Of a stretch of DNA of 64,000 nt, positions 37,833 through 49,937 are shown in pieces. The DNA is from Caenorhabditis remanei (Eukaryota > Nematoda > Chromadorea > Rhabditida > Rhabditidae). The DNA is taken from contig NC_071330.1 of the NCBI RefSeq assembly GCF_010183535.1, positions 4,941,717 to 5,005,716 on the forward strand. Reading direction: 5' to 3'. Position 1 is the stretch's first letter; every line of letters begins with the position of its first letter. Both the position numbers and the translations under genes were made by a program. Below the pieces are notes generated by a model that saw only the letters and a list, made by a program, of their open reading frames with translations, did no database searches and was not told the origin of the DNA.

Positions 37833-40800
37833 TCAATTCATTCTTCTAGCAATTTGGCCACCACATCCTAGTCTCAAACCAGGTATCTGGCACCATAGTA
37901 GCATTCCCAAGAAATCATGTCCGTATTTCTTTCCCATTGATTTTACGTACTTTTCAAATTTGAGTTGTTTGACCGGATCCTCGTATTCCAACGCCGCAAT
38001 CGCACCCTTTTCCAGCTCCTTATCGACAACTTTTTTTTCTTCTTTCTTGTTTTCCGCCTTCTTATTTTTCGGCTCTTTCATGACTACTTGTATCTCAGCA
38101 GCCGGCTGAGACGTGCACTGAGTATCATTGACTTCCGGCTTAAAGTTTGGATCCATAAGTTCATCGTAAATTGATCTCTCCTTCTTCACTGGACCATTAT
38201 AAGGTAAATAGAAAATGCGCCTCGATCCTTGTTGTTCCACAGTGACTTTTGGAGGAGAAACGACACTTGGTGGAGACAACTCTCCTTGCTTATCCAGAGT
38301 GACTTTAGAGTTGACTACTGGAGTTGGAGCAGAACTCATAATTGGTGGAGCTGGATTCTGATGCCACTCAATCTGACTTGGATGAGGAACCATAAATGGT
38401 GGAGTTGAGAATCCTCGACCATTCTTTTGATGTTCAGCAGGCGGTGACTTCTTCGTCTTTCTCTCAAAGCTTTCACATTTCAGAATTCTGAATTTCGCCA
38501 CTGTTGTCATCGTCTGGAGTCCAGGAGCATTGCGAATCGGTCCGACAGTAGAAGACAATTCTGTCGGGATCATTTGGCATTGTTGGTCTGCAGTGATTTG
38601 ACCATGGAATACTGCAGTTGGAGCAGAATCCATTCTTGAACCAGTTGAAAATCCCGGAGCACTCTTTTGGTGTTCACCATACGGTGCCTTCTCCGTATTC
38701 CTCGCAGAGATTCCAGTTGCCACAATTCTCAATTTTGTCTTAACTGGCAGAAGTCTTTCGATCTGCCGTTGAGGTGGTGCAATTCGCATCGGTCCGACTG
38801 TAGAGTTTTGCGTATATGTTCCGAGTCCCGCTGGGAATTGTGTTGGGATCACACGGCACTGCTGATCTGGACCTTGTTGACTTACATTGCGTCGATCTAA
38901 ATTAGATTAGAATAATTGTATTCATGAGACGAGAATTCCTTACCTTGTGGACGGTTAGAAGTCACTGGAGCTCTATTCGGATATATCTCCGCGTATACTT
39001 CCTCACAGAGAGACTTAATTGAGGACACTACTTTAGTTTTCTTTGGGCGCTGGTAGTCGACATGAACACTTGACGGAAAGTCTTTTGATGCTCTCGGTCC
39101 AAGCTCAAACCTTTCTACCGGTCCTTCGAAATCTTTGAATCCTCCATCAGCATTCACACGTCCTTTCAAATCCATTGCTGGGAACGTCTTCTTTGGACCA
39201 TCGAATACGATCTCGCTCATCTCCGGATCTTGCACTTTGAAGGTGCCGAGATACTCGATCTCTTGGGCTTGATCGTTGAGTTGCATTGTTGTTACTTCTG
39301 AAATAAAACAAGTCTATAAGGGGATGGAAGTACAAAAAGAAACAGTTTAAAGGCACGGAAAGAAAATCTACAGTGGCGAGAATAAGTCTGGTAAACATAT
39401 ATATACTACCTTATGCTCGTCACTGTAAATGAGAAAGGGAAGACCTGAAGTAATGAGAGGGAATAATAAAATAGTGAATGAGAATATGCTAACTGTCTCG
39501 ACTAATCCCTAACCGTAACGTACACACAACTGTTACGCCTTTTCGAAAAGTATCTTCTCATTCAGTCAAACTGTCTCCAAATGACAGAGTGACTGCTCAT
39601 GACCTTACAGGTTGACGAATCACTCGATATTAAGAAGAGAAAAGAGAAAAAAAAAGATGATTATGTACAATCTTGTAACATAGAAAGAAAGACTTATGGA
39701 GATTCATTAGCACTTCGTGATAAAAAACAAAAAATGACATCAAGTTATCCCTATGCTGACCTTATAGTAGGTTAATTTCCTGTTTGGAAAATTCGAAAAA
39801 AAACTTTGTACTTTTCTCTTCAGGTTATTGAGTTTTTTGTTCCAAAATGTAGTTGAATTGGCTTCTGACATTCTGGATAATGAACCTATTCTCGACCTAT
39901 TCACAAGGTAGCAAAAAAAGCAAAAAACTATTTTTTGCTATTAGTATAATAGGTCCATAACGTGCTAGAGCTCCAGAAGTCAAAAGTAGTGAAATTTGGG
40001 AAAATCATCGTTCTTGGAAATTTTTTTAAAAATTAGTTGAAAATTGTGCCAAACGATGTATCTTAAGTTTTTCTACAAACCGGCAATAAAAACCACACTT
40101 TAAGAAAAATAGTTTTCTTTCAAATTTATTTCGCTCAAAATTTGTTGAGAAAAATAAAGGTTTTTTTCAAGTTTTCAAATCAAAATCAGGGAAAATCTAT
40201 TCTTGAAAAGTTCAGAAGAGTTACTACTTCAAAAACTTATTTTCCTATGTTTGAATAGTTCAACTATCTGTCAAATAAAGTATATTCAAAAAGGATGAGA
40301 TTCAACTGCAATACAAATAAAAGTACGGAAAAGTACTGACTTATGCTCGCCACTGTAAATGAGAAAGGGTTAGAGAGTGAAAGAAAACAGGAAGTAATGA
40401 GAGAGAATAGTGAAATAATGAGTGACTATATGGCATCTCTGTCTCGACTAATCTCTAATTGTCACGTCCTCTTCGGAAACTATCCTCACATTCAGTTCCA
40501 CTGTCTCCCAGATGACAGAGTGACTGCTCATGACCTTACAGATTAACGTATCACTTGATATTATGAAGAGAAAACAAAAGAGGATTATGTAGAATCTTGG
40601 AACATCGAAACAATGAAGAGTCATTAGCATGTCATAATAACAAACATAAAATAACATTAAGTTATTCCTCGAAAGAGTCAGTAGGTCACTGTGAAAAACA
40701 AATAAGAAAAGATGATTAAGTAGAAATCTTGGAAAATCGAAAGAAATCACACTGTCCCATCACAGAAAACAAAAACATCAAAAAGTATACTCACCGACAA
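37670..40800. repeat. Left arm of a large inverted duplication
   Basis: This arm matches the reverse complement of about 44800-47865. Shared landmarks: GATATCCCAGGAAACTGAAAA (37690) with TTTTCAGTTTCCAGGGATATC (47815); the two paralogous genes; ATGCTCG(T/C)CACTGTA beside both; GACTAATCCCTAACCG with GGGATTAGTCGAGACAG. Similarity decays away from the genes, so the outer edges are approximate. Confidence 0.75.
37833..39286 (-). CDS. Proline-rich lineage-specific protein, copy A
   Basis: Two exons, 39286-38944 and 38896-37833 (minus), join in frame to 468 residues. The N-terminal part (MQLNDQAQEIEYLGTFK, then IVFDGPKKTFPAMDLKGR and YPNRAPV) is conserved with copy B at 46269-47665. The middle is rich in Pro, Ser and Gln with repeated blocks containing STVGP(M/I)R(I/N)AP and SAPTPV, and looks disordered. 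A charged run (KNKKAENKKEEKKVVDKELEKG) precedes the conserved end YEDPVKQLKFEKYVKS...HDFLGML. No known domain, signal peptide or membrane segment is visible. The family is probably restricted to Caenorhabditis; function unknown. The gene lies on the left arm of an inverted duplication and points away from copy B. Confidence 0.8.
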
Positions 40801-41815
40801 AAGGAATCGAACCAACAACCCTTTGATCCATAGTCGCCCTTCCACAAGGCTTCCTAATGTGGCTTTCCGGACACCATCACGAAAATTGACGTTATGGGAC
40901 AGAGAAGACAGAGAAGACTCAAAGTAATACATTTTCAATTGAGAATACCAAAATTGCATGTCTTTTTGCATGGTTCTGTAGCTACATCACGGCGTTATTT
41001 TCTCCTGGTTTTGATTGCCCGGAAACGCGGCGGTTGTCACTTGGATGGCTGTTACAGATGCCGTTATAATATACAGTTTTTACGGTAGAGATATCTGGGC
41101 CAGAAGTTTTAACTGTGGCTATAAGAATGACGGAAGCTGATGTTATTTATATCGGTTCAGACTTTTGGGACGAGTTACAAATTATCTTAGATTTATTGCT
41201 GAAAATGCGACTCTAAATAGTTATGGCTTGTTTCGGGGTGATAGCTTTAATGTTAACTAACAAGATATGAGGAATTGTCATTTGAAAACCAGTAGACCTC
41301 AATTTGGTAGTTCTGATTCGGGACGTTTTATAACCAAAACAGTTGGCAACCTTGATATCAGACGTTTCGAAACCATGACATTTTGACACTAAACGTGAAA
41401 CATTCACTGAAAATCGAGGAATTATTGGTGATTCACTTAAAATGTCCGGCTTCGAAATGCCATGGTTTCGATACGGTTAGTTTTGAAATGTATAGTTTTG
41501 AAACGTCTGGGAGCCCTTTTCAATTTTTAAAATTTCAAGTTTAGTGTCGAAATTTCTTCCTTCCTCTACGCCTGGTTTTGATACGTCAATGGCTCAGTTT
41601 TAAAATGTCTCTGTTTCATATCCCACGCGTGACAACCAATTCTTTTTGAATCTTTTGAAAAAAAAAACCATTTCCAACGTGAACTTCTCTTTTTTCTTCA
41701 CCCCACTAACCCCTTAACCCCTTTTCCTGCCCTTATAAAAATCGAGAATCCTGTGAAAATCTTCAGTTCTCGAATTCCTCCGACTAACCAACCAACTCGT
41801 CATCATCAACTAACC
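39287..41815. other. Spacer between copy A and the four-TM gene
   Basis: Mostly duplicated sequence of the left arm, with two related blocks at about 39410-39640 and 40345-40560 (each with CTCGACTAAT, CAGAGTGACTGCTCATGACC). No exon supported. A duplicated promoter region for copy A is expected just above 39286. Confidence 0.5.
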
Positions 41816-42488
41816 ATGGGACACCTTTCATCAATCGAAGCCCCTCTCTCTGCTCTCATTACCGTAACCTTCCTGGTCAATAATATCTACTCAATAACAT
41901 ATGGAATAGTGGAGTCCAAAGATCGATGTGGATGCCTTGGATACTAGAGGTAAGAAAAGCGTCGGAGGCGCGCCAGATTATTTCCAGTACTTCCAGATAT
42001 GCTAATGTCAGCTCTCGCCACCATGTCACTTATCGGAATCTGGTCATCTCGACGAGCGTTCGGTGTCTTCACTCTTGTCTTCATGATCCACACATTCTTC
42101 TATTCGATTTTCAATCTCTTCCATGTCATGGTCATTGTTGTGAAGTCATTTGAGGATCCGTGTCGGTTTTTTGAATCTTCTGGACGACTTTCGGATAGTG
42201 TTTGTCACGTTGTCAGTGGCGTCATTTTGGCCTCAGCAGTGGTTTGGTTGATTGCTACGGTAGGAATGGTTGAGATGGTTTTTTTCTGATCTACCGTTTT
42301 TTCAGACCCTCGCCTCGATCGCTGTCTTCTTCCGTCTGACCACTACAGCAGTTTACACGCGAAGCATGGCAACCAGCCGATCAACTGACAACTCGACACC
42401 CCAACTAATCAGCAGAAAATCGATTGGATCGGAGAGAGAAGTGGAGGCGCAGACACCGAGAAGAATTATGACGGATATCTTTGTTTGA
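41816..42488 (+). CDS. Four-transmembrane protein with an apparent frameshift
   Basis: A small membrane protein of unknown function in the style of Caenorhabditis tetraspan families. Exon 1 starts MGHLSSIEAPL (41816) and encodes one membrane segment (ALITVTFLVNNIYSITYGIV). Exon 2 (from about 41997 to 42259) encodes two more (SALATMSLIGIW and GVFTLVFMIHTFFYSIFNLF), and exon 3 (42306-42488) completes a fourth across the junction (ILASAVVWLIATTLASIAVFF) plus a polar Ser/Thr-rich tail. Exon 1 hits an in-frame TAG three bases before its GTAAG donor, and its phase does not match exon 2. One base removed around 41935-41945 would restore both. So this is a recent pseudogene, a sequence error, or spliced differently. 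It lies between the arms of the large inverted duplication. Confidence 0.6.
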
Positions 42489-42528
42489 TTATGCACGACA
42501 TCCTTGATTGGAATTAGGGGAAGAATGC

Positions 42529-43778
42529 TCTAACTCTAAAAAAGATCTTTGATAGGGGTAAGAAATCCTTTTTTAGTACTGAAAATAAGTGTTTTCACGA
42601 GTTGTGAACCAATTATCTGATTTTTCCAAAGATCGGTCAATCACAATTTTCGAAAAAGTTGTGAGCTATCATTTGGTATACAGTTTGACCACATTATATA
42701 TATCCACTTTCCAGTGATTCGAGTTTGAAGTTTTAAAACTGAAAATGATTAGAAATTGAGGATTTTTAGGTTCTTTGGGAATAAAGTAAGTTATTTGAAA
42801 ATTCTGATCAATCTAAATTAATAGATTCAAATTTTATGTACATTTGAAGAGTTGTATCAAGTTTTTCATTGCAGTAAACACGGAGTTATTCGCAAGTCTT
42901 TAAAACCTACTGTAAAAGCTATAACTTGCGAATAACTCTGTGCTAACTGCTGACAAGGGAACCCCAAGACCATGCAAATGCTTTTTTGGCTGAAATTTCC
43001 AGGATAAGTTAAGAATGATCTGAAAAGACATTCCTGAAATTTTTGAAATCTGCCCGACACTTTCAGTTATGAGCTCTCAAAGTTTTGATCTGATTCAACA
43101 CAGTAAACCTCATTTTCTCGCTCGGAAACAGTTCCAAACCGGCCAAACAAAAACGTAGAAAACTGAGGGCAGAGATATTTTGGGAACTGTTTCCGAGCGA
43201 GAAAATGAGGCTTTCTGTTTTAAATCAGAGCAAAAATTTGAGAGCTCATAACTGAAAGTGTCGGGCAGATTTCAAAAATTTCAGGAATTTATTTTCAGAT
43301 CATTCTTAACTTATCCTGAAAGTTTCAGCCAAAAACGCATTTGCATGGTCTTGGGGTTCCCTTGTCAGCAGTTAGCACTGAGTTATTTGCAAGTTTTATA
43401 GCTTTTACAGTAGGTTTTAAAAACTTGCGGATGACTCCGTGCTCACAGAAAAACTTGATAAAACTCTTCAAATGTACATAAAATTTCAATCTAGAATTTA
43501 GATTGATCACAATTTTCAAATAACTTACTTTATTCCCAAAGAACCTAGAAATCCTCAATTTCCAACCATTTTCAGTTATAAATCTTCAAACTTGAAGAAC
43601 TGGAAAGTGGCTATATATAATGTGGTCATACTGTATATCAATCGATAGCTCATTACTTTTTCTACAATTGTAATTGACCGATCTTTGGAAAAAACAAACA
43701 ATTGGTTCGCAAAACTTGGAAAACTGTATTTTCATCACTAAAAAGAGTTCTTATCTATCTCTGGTCGAGAGAATTAGA
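42529..43778. repeat. 1.25 kb near-perfect palindrome
   Basis: Arms of about 600 bases around a spacer of about 45 bases near 43160. Examples from centre outwards: CTCATTTTCTCGCTCGGAAA / TTTCCGAGCGAGAAAATGAG; AGTTATGAGCTCTCAA / TTGAGAGCTCATAACT; CCATGCAAATGC / GCATTTGCATGG; AAGATCGGTCAATCACAA / TTGTAATTGACCGATCTTT. No protein-coding content. It may be a foldback element or a local inverted duplication. Confidence 0.88.
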
Positions 43779-44382
43779 GAAAGAGTGATTTTTTTCTTTA
43801 TTCCATTCCAAGATACCATGTTATGAAATACATAAATGAATGAATAAAAAGTAATGAGTTCTGGAGCTTCTGGATCATTTGACGACTATAGCCACGACTC
43901 TTCCCGGAAGTCTGAGTCATAGTTTTGCTAAAACAGTTTTTCTACAGTTTTTCGTTGAGTTATTAATTCAAAAAGTACCTTAAAACAATACTATACAACT
44001 TCTCTAATTAGAACTCGGTCTGAGTCAACACTGTTCCAATCCCGTTTAAAACAAGAGCTGATTTTGTTCGGTGGAAAATGACCATCTTCGAGGGAGTGTC
44101 ACAGTATCACTTCTCGACCCAATAATAAAATTTGCGTAGTAATTGTAAAACAATTGTAGAGCTTCCATTTTGTAGTTGATACTTTTTTTTGTACAAAACC
44201 GTCCTTGAAAGTTACAGACCTTCACAATCAATTCCATCAATTTAAAACGTTTACTATGGCGATTTCAGTGGGAAATTAATTTCAAAAATGAATCCCTGTT
44301 TCAGATTTACAAGTCATATTAATTACTGTATCTACCAGTAAAATCGTGACAAATTGCTAATTTACAACTGAAAACTGTTAAC

Positions 44383-44720
44383 GATCTTAATGACTCTATA
44401 CAGTACTGGCCATAACGATTGCGACACTTGCAGTTTTTAGTTGAAAATGGTCAACTTTGAGAGGCTGGCACGGCCTCCCTGATAGTGTCACAATATTGAT
44501 TTTTTATGGAGTGTATAGATCACAGATAGAGGTTCATTTTTGCAGTTGACAACTTTTTGTACTAATGCACCTGTAGAAGTTACAGGCCGTCTATGTAAAA
44601 AACTCATAAATTTCTCCTTTCAGCACTGAAACAGGGAGGTCGTGTCACAGTCACAAAGTTGACCATTTTCAACTAAAAACTGCACGTGTCGCATTTTTTA
44701 TGGCCAGTAATGTATATAGT
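44383..44720. repeat. Palindromic dispersed repeat, family C copy 2
   Basis: CAGTACTGGCCATAACGATT and TGCGACACTTGCAGTTTTTA at the left mirror AACTGCACGTGTCGCA and TATGGCCAGTAATGTAT at the right. The inner part shares CTGGCACGGCCTCCCTGATA with the copy at 1553-1880, whose outer ends (CAAGTGTCGCAATATTCATG) also agree. These outer ends probably mark the full-length element. Confidence 0.75.
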
Positions 44721-44799
44721 TTCTGTCATTTTTATACCCTCAGCTAAAATATCTGACCCAGATACCGTAGTCTACACATGATCTCAGCCTTTCACATAT

Positions 44800-47700
44800 C
44801 AAAAGTCTACAGTACGACACCACATACCGTTTGAATTCTCAATCAATCTAACTTTCAAGGTTCCAAGATTGTACATAATCATCTTTTGTTTTCTCTTCTA
44901 ACTATCGAGTGATTCGTCAATCTGTAAGGTCATGAGAAGGTGTACTGTCACACTGTCCCCTGAACATCACCATAAATCTTTCTCTCGATGTTCCAAGATT
45001 CTATCTGCTCCTCTTTTGTTATTTGTTTTATCTTCTTCCAGGTTAACGGAAGGCAGTCACACTGTCCCCTGAGCATCTTTACAACCCTCCTAAATATGTG
45101 AAGATACTTCTCATTTTCCCTTCCTCATTTACAGTGACGAGCGTCCCTCGAGTATTTTTACTATCGCCGCACATGAGAATCAAATTAAGGAATTTTCGGG
45201 CCATAGTTTCTTCTTTGACTTCGGGACGTTTTAAAACTGAGCCATTTGGCAACCTCGACGTTTTGAAACCCATTTATTTCGACACTAATCTTAAAACAAA
45301 AATACTTTCTTTACTTACCCTTTCTCACTTAAAGTGGTGAGCATAACATTGCAAACATTTATTTATATGAAAATTAATGCTGAATGTTCATGAGAATTCA
45401 TTAGTTTTCTTTTGCTTCGAAATATATACTGGCAACAAAAACCACATTTTTTAGAAAAAAGAATTTTTCAGATTTATTTCACTCAAAAAATTGTATTCCC
45501 AATTTTTCCTCAGTTTTCAATATATTTTGGTTATGAAACAAACAAGTCTCACGTTTCATTATTTGAGCATTTCGTAAATTGTTTTTTGAAAGACATGTTC
45601 GCTTCATACCCAAAAATTTTATAAAATTACATCTTTTAATACAATTTTCGATAAATTTTTATGAACATGATGATCTTCCCAATTTCACTGCGTTTGACTT
45701 CTGGAGCTCTAGCACGGTGTCCAGGGTATCAGAAGCCCATTTAACATAGTTTTTAGTTTATAGGAATGTTTGGCAACTTTTTGAAACGAACAGTTTTTTT
45801 TCGAATTTCAAATCAAGAAAGCAGCTTATAGAGTCATCCTAGGGATGTTATTTCATATTTATTATCATACAGTCCTAATGACTCTTTCTTTCAATGTTCC
45901 AAGATTCTACATAATCATCTTTTGTTTTCTCTTCATAATATCGAGTGATTCGTCAACCTGTAAGGTCATGAGCAGTCACAGTGTCATCTGAGCGTCTTTA
46001 CGACACGCCCAAATATGTGAAGACGGTTTTCGAAGAGGGCGTGACAGTTAGGGATTAGTCGAGACAGTTAGCATATACTCATTCATTCTCTCTCATTCCT
46101 TCCTTCCTGTCTACCATTTCTCATTTACTCTTTCTCACTGAAATACACATGAAAGTACGGATTGGTACTGACTAATGCTCGCCACTGTAGATTTTCTCTT
46201 ACTGTCTTCATTCATACTGTTCCCCCTTGTTCTCCCCTCATTGACGTGTTTTTTCAGAAGCAACAACAATGCAACTTAACCATCAACCCCAGGAGATCGA
46301 GTATCTCGGCACCATCAAAGAGATTGTGTTCGAAGGTCCGAAGAGGACGTTTTCAGGTGTGGACTTGAAGGGACGTCTGAATGGAGGATTCAAAGAATTC
46401 GAAGGACCAACAGTAAAAAGGCTGCAGTTTGGACCGGGATCATCAAGAGACTTTCCGCCAAGAGTTGATTTTGGCATCCACATCTCAAAAGAAACTTATG
46501 CAATGTCTTCATATCAGTCTCCACTTGTGGAAAAATTCATGGCAATGTATCCGAATAGAGCTCCAGTGGCTTTCAACCGTCCACAAGGTAAGGAATTCTC
46601 GTCTCATGAATACAATAATTCTAATCTAGTTTAGATCTATCCAGTCTTCGTCAACAAGCTCCAGATCAGCAGTGCCAAGTGATCCCAACACAATTCCCGG
46701 CGGTTCTCGGAACATATAAGAAAAACTCCTGTACAGTCGGACCGATTCGAGTTGCACATCCTCAACGGCAGATCGGAAGACGTCAGCCAGTTATTCGGAA
46801 ATTGAGAATTGTGACAACTGGAATCTCTGCAATGATGCTTCCGACACAATTGCCCTCGTTGGTAAAACCCGGAATTTCCAACTCTTCCACTGTCGGAACA
46901 ATTTGGAATGCTCCTCAACTCCAGACGGTACCAATAGATCCAAAGTTTAGAATTGTGAAAGGACCACTTATTGCGAGAAAGACGAAGAAGACACCGCCTC
47001 GTGAACATCAAAAGAATATTAGAAGACTCTCAACTCCAGCAATTATGAATTCAGCTCCAGCTCCCAATCAGAACTTTGTTCAAAAACATCCATTGTCAGG
47101 CGTCGTTCCTCATCCACATCAAATTCAGTCGGATCAGAATTCAGCTACACTAGTAATGTCGTCTGCTCCAACTGTCCAGCAGGCACCTCAACATCAGCCG
47201 AACGATTTTGATGACTTCGAGCCAGAGGAGGAAGCATTGAAACTTTTCTATAATCAAGTTGAAAAAGAAGCTCCGAAAAAGATAATCTATACATCGCCGG
47301 AGTATCTCGGTCCAGTGAAAGTGGAGATATCGGCTTACGATGAACTCTTCGATCCAAGTTTCAAGCCAGAAGCCAAGGAAACTCAGTGCACGTCTGCGCC
47401 TGCTGCTGAGAAACAAGCTATCATGAAAGAGCCGAAGAATAAGAAGATGGAAAACAAGAAAGAAGAAAAGAAAGCTGTCGAGGAGGAACTGGAAAAAGGT
47501 CCAATTGCGGCGTTGGAATACGAGGATCCAGTGGATCAACTCGAATTCGAAAACTACGTAAAATCGATACAAGAGGAACATGGAGATGATTTCTTGGGAA
47601 TGCTTCTGTTTGACGCGATTCGTGGTTTGAGACTCGACGTCAATGGCCAAATTGCTAGAAAATAATATTGAATAATTGTTGATTTTTCTGTTGATCCATC

Positions 47701-47865
47701 TATCCAATTACCTATTTTAATTGTCTATCAATTTATCTTTCTATCAAATAAATAATGGTGAATTTATGTTCTTCATTTTTTCAGTTTCCAGGGATATCCT
47801 GTGTTCTTCATTTTTTCAGTTTCCAGGGATATCCCACAGACCTCTATTCTGATTGACGACTCCGA
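44800..47865. repeat. Right arm of the large inverted duplication
   Basis: Reverse-complement partner of 37670-40800, carrying copy B. Includes repeated blocks with TTCCAAGATTCTACATAATC and GTGATTCGTCAACCTGTAAG. The region 42489-46268 outside the palindrome and this arm holds no supported gene. Confidence 0.75.
46269..47665 (+). CDS. Proline-rich lineage-specific protein, copy B
   Basis: Paralogue of copy A with the same structure: exons 46269-46587 and 46635-47665 join to 449 residues, and the intron is at the identical place (after NRPQ, phase 1). Shared ends are MQLNHQPQEIEYLGT and YEDPVDQLEFENYVKS...DDFLGMLL. The Pro/Gln-rich middle has diverged with small insertions and deletions, including blocks VRKQLRIV-like and QAPQHQPNDFDDFEPEEE unique to this copy. 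Charged run KNKKMENKKEEKKAVEEELE as in copy A. Both copies are open, so both may be functional. No domain recognised. The start follows a TTTTTTCAG acceptor by about 12 bases. Confidence 0.8.
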
Positions 47866-48474
47866 AACTTCCTTAATACGAGGGACTGCAATTGTGTTCA
47901 GATTTCTACACAAGTAATTTCAGATTTTGATATAATTGTTCGTCAAATTATCAGACGTTTCCATTCTACCCTACATATGTACTTTTACACTATTTTTTGC
48001 ACATTTAGTCACCAGCCATCTTCCATGTTCGATCTTCCAAAGTACTTGATCGGTTGCTCCAATTATGCTCTCAGACAGCTTCTCATGATCAGCATTAACT
48101 CCTTAATCTAGCCGCGACATTACTTTTTTCAAATTTTTGTAGCGGAAAAGAGAGAGATGTGACTTGACAAGTTCAAGTTATTAGGTCCATTTAAAACACC
48201 CGTTTTGATTTACTTTGTTTCATATTCTTACTGAAATTCATAGATGAAAAGTTATAAGGATTGCAGACAAACAAGTGATAAGTGAGCTCAGACAGAAAAT
48301 GTTCTCGTTAGCAGACGTCTCCATTTCAGATCTCGGAGGAGCAATGCACAATCCTTTATCGTTTTTTCCACGGGAACACTGTGAACCAGGCGGATTACGT
48401 TTCAAATCGGATGCGGAGAAAGTGCCACTGAAATCAATCAATTATGTTCTTATTCGAAAATTTCTTGCTGGAAC
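47666..48474. other. Intergenic region between convergent genes
   Basis: Contains a local direct repeat (TTCTTCATTTTTTCAGTTTC at 47770 and 47807) and the end of the duplicated arm. A 69-codon plus-strand frame at 48275 lacks support. Confidence 0.5.
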
Positions 48475-49210
48475 TTACCGATAGCCTAATATAATTGTAT
48501 TATTTATTGGCATTTGAGATGTTTTGGCCCAAATTTGGATGGGTCTATTACATTCAGTTGTGAGGTTGCAGAATATGAAAGCTGTTTGAAGAGGGTGAAA
48601 ATAATCTTGAAAATTGTTGTAGTCAAAGCTTGTTGGAGCGTTTCGACTCCAATCATACCAAATCCGCTGACTCTCATCTGTATAGTATTGCGCAAGGCGA
48701 AAATTGTGCGAATGTTTCAAATCTTCACATGTTTTAATCCGTTTCGCATCTTCTTCCAGTCCATGATCGTATTTCTGAATTAAAATAAAGTCTTAAGATC
48801 AACTTCTTTCATTTCTGAAATTACAACTAACCAACTCATGCATATTAGCTATTTGGCGTTCCTCAGCTATAAGGCGACGCTGTTCGTTGTACCATTCAAG
48901 GTTCGTTCGTATTTTTAACTCTCCAGGTTTTGGTTTAGTGAGAGCTAGGTATTCTTGTTCGGTAAGGCATCTCTCAATGACGGCAGCGCGGCAGCAGAGT
49001 GCTGAAAAAAGGAAATTCGAGTCGAAATTATTCAAAAATTGAAAGAGTTATCAAGCTGCGAGCCTCTACCGTAACCCTAATGGTCGCAGTTATCAGTAGA
49101 GCAACATTTAAAAAAAAAGGAAACCGTATGGGAAGAATTGTTATTTTTTGTTATTTTTTTCTGGGCCAATGACACTTACCACTAAACAGCAACACTAGAA
49201 GTGCTCTCAT
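48475..49210 (-). CDS. Divergent CAP/SCP-like secreted protein
   Basis: Three exons, 49210-49180, 49001-48832 and 48774-48475 (minus), join in frame to 166 residues. A signal peptide MRALLVLLFSALCCRAA is followed by a region resembling the start of the CAP/SCP fold: NEQRR near the position of the usual N..R, then ANMHELKYDHGLEEDAKRI and a Cys, as in ASNM..L.WD..LE..A. Later FHPLQTAFIFCNL resembles the family's H-Y-T-Q-V-V-W region but lacks the Trp. Cysteines number about seven. The match is by eye and weak, so a nematode-specific secreted protein of another family is possible. Head to head with the carboxypeptidase gene, 727 bases apart. Confidence 0.6.
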
Positions 49211-49937
49211 TTCGAATCAATCACGAGATCACTTTTTTCAAAAATAAAGACAAAAATATGACTTTGAACAAAGAAATCGATATCTAACAATCAATCTGAA
49301 AGTTTTTTTGAGCCTCACACGTGTACATTATGAGTAAAAGTTAAAAAATAAAAAAATAATTTCAGTGATTCAGCGTGTAAAATGAACGCAAAAATAATGA
49401 CGAGGGGCCACTGGCGGGAGGCGGTTGATAACGGGTAAATTGTCCCCCGGATGGTATCCCTACTCGTCGTGCACGTGAAAGGAATTTTTTTTTAAATTTT
49501 CATGAAATATTGTAAAAATGATTCGACGATATGTTGCTCTCGGAGATGAGTACATTTCCCGATAGTTGTCAAGGACCCAAAATTCTGATAAATCATCAAA
49601 CATATTCACAGTTTTGAGGAAAGTTAAAAAAGTTTCAGTTCGTTCAATCACTTTTTGGTGATTTCTACAGAAATAAATAACATTTGGGTCTGTTTGTCCA
49701 GATATTCACTTACAACCAACGATCAAAAACTGACTCAACCAATTCTCGAACTTTCCCCTCTCTTTCTGTTCTCCTTCTTCTCCTGTGGTTTCACTCTTCT
49801 TCATTTTCTTCTCCTTATCACCCAATTCGTCGGTCTTTCATCAAATGTACAGTCATTAATTATCTTATCACTAAACCAACTCCCTCACCACTAACAGATA
49901 CATTTTTCACTTTTTGTGCTCCTCACCCGCCAGAAAC
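49211..49937. other. Divergent intergenic region
   Basis: Between two genes transcribed outwards, both for secreted products. Contains AT-rich sequence and a pyrimidine-rich 5' leader before 49938. Promoters of both genes are expected here; no motif stands out. Confidence 0.5.

Noticed and set aside
40790..40870. Possible tRNA on the minus strand (GGTTCGATTCC looks like a B box)
   Set aside because: The T-arm does not pair and no A box or acceptor stem is present at the right distance.
48275..48484. 69-codon plus-strand frame between copy B and the SCP-like gene
   Set aside because: No homologue recognised, overlaps the 3' end of the opposite-strand gene, poor context for a start.
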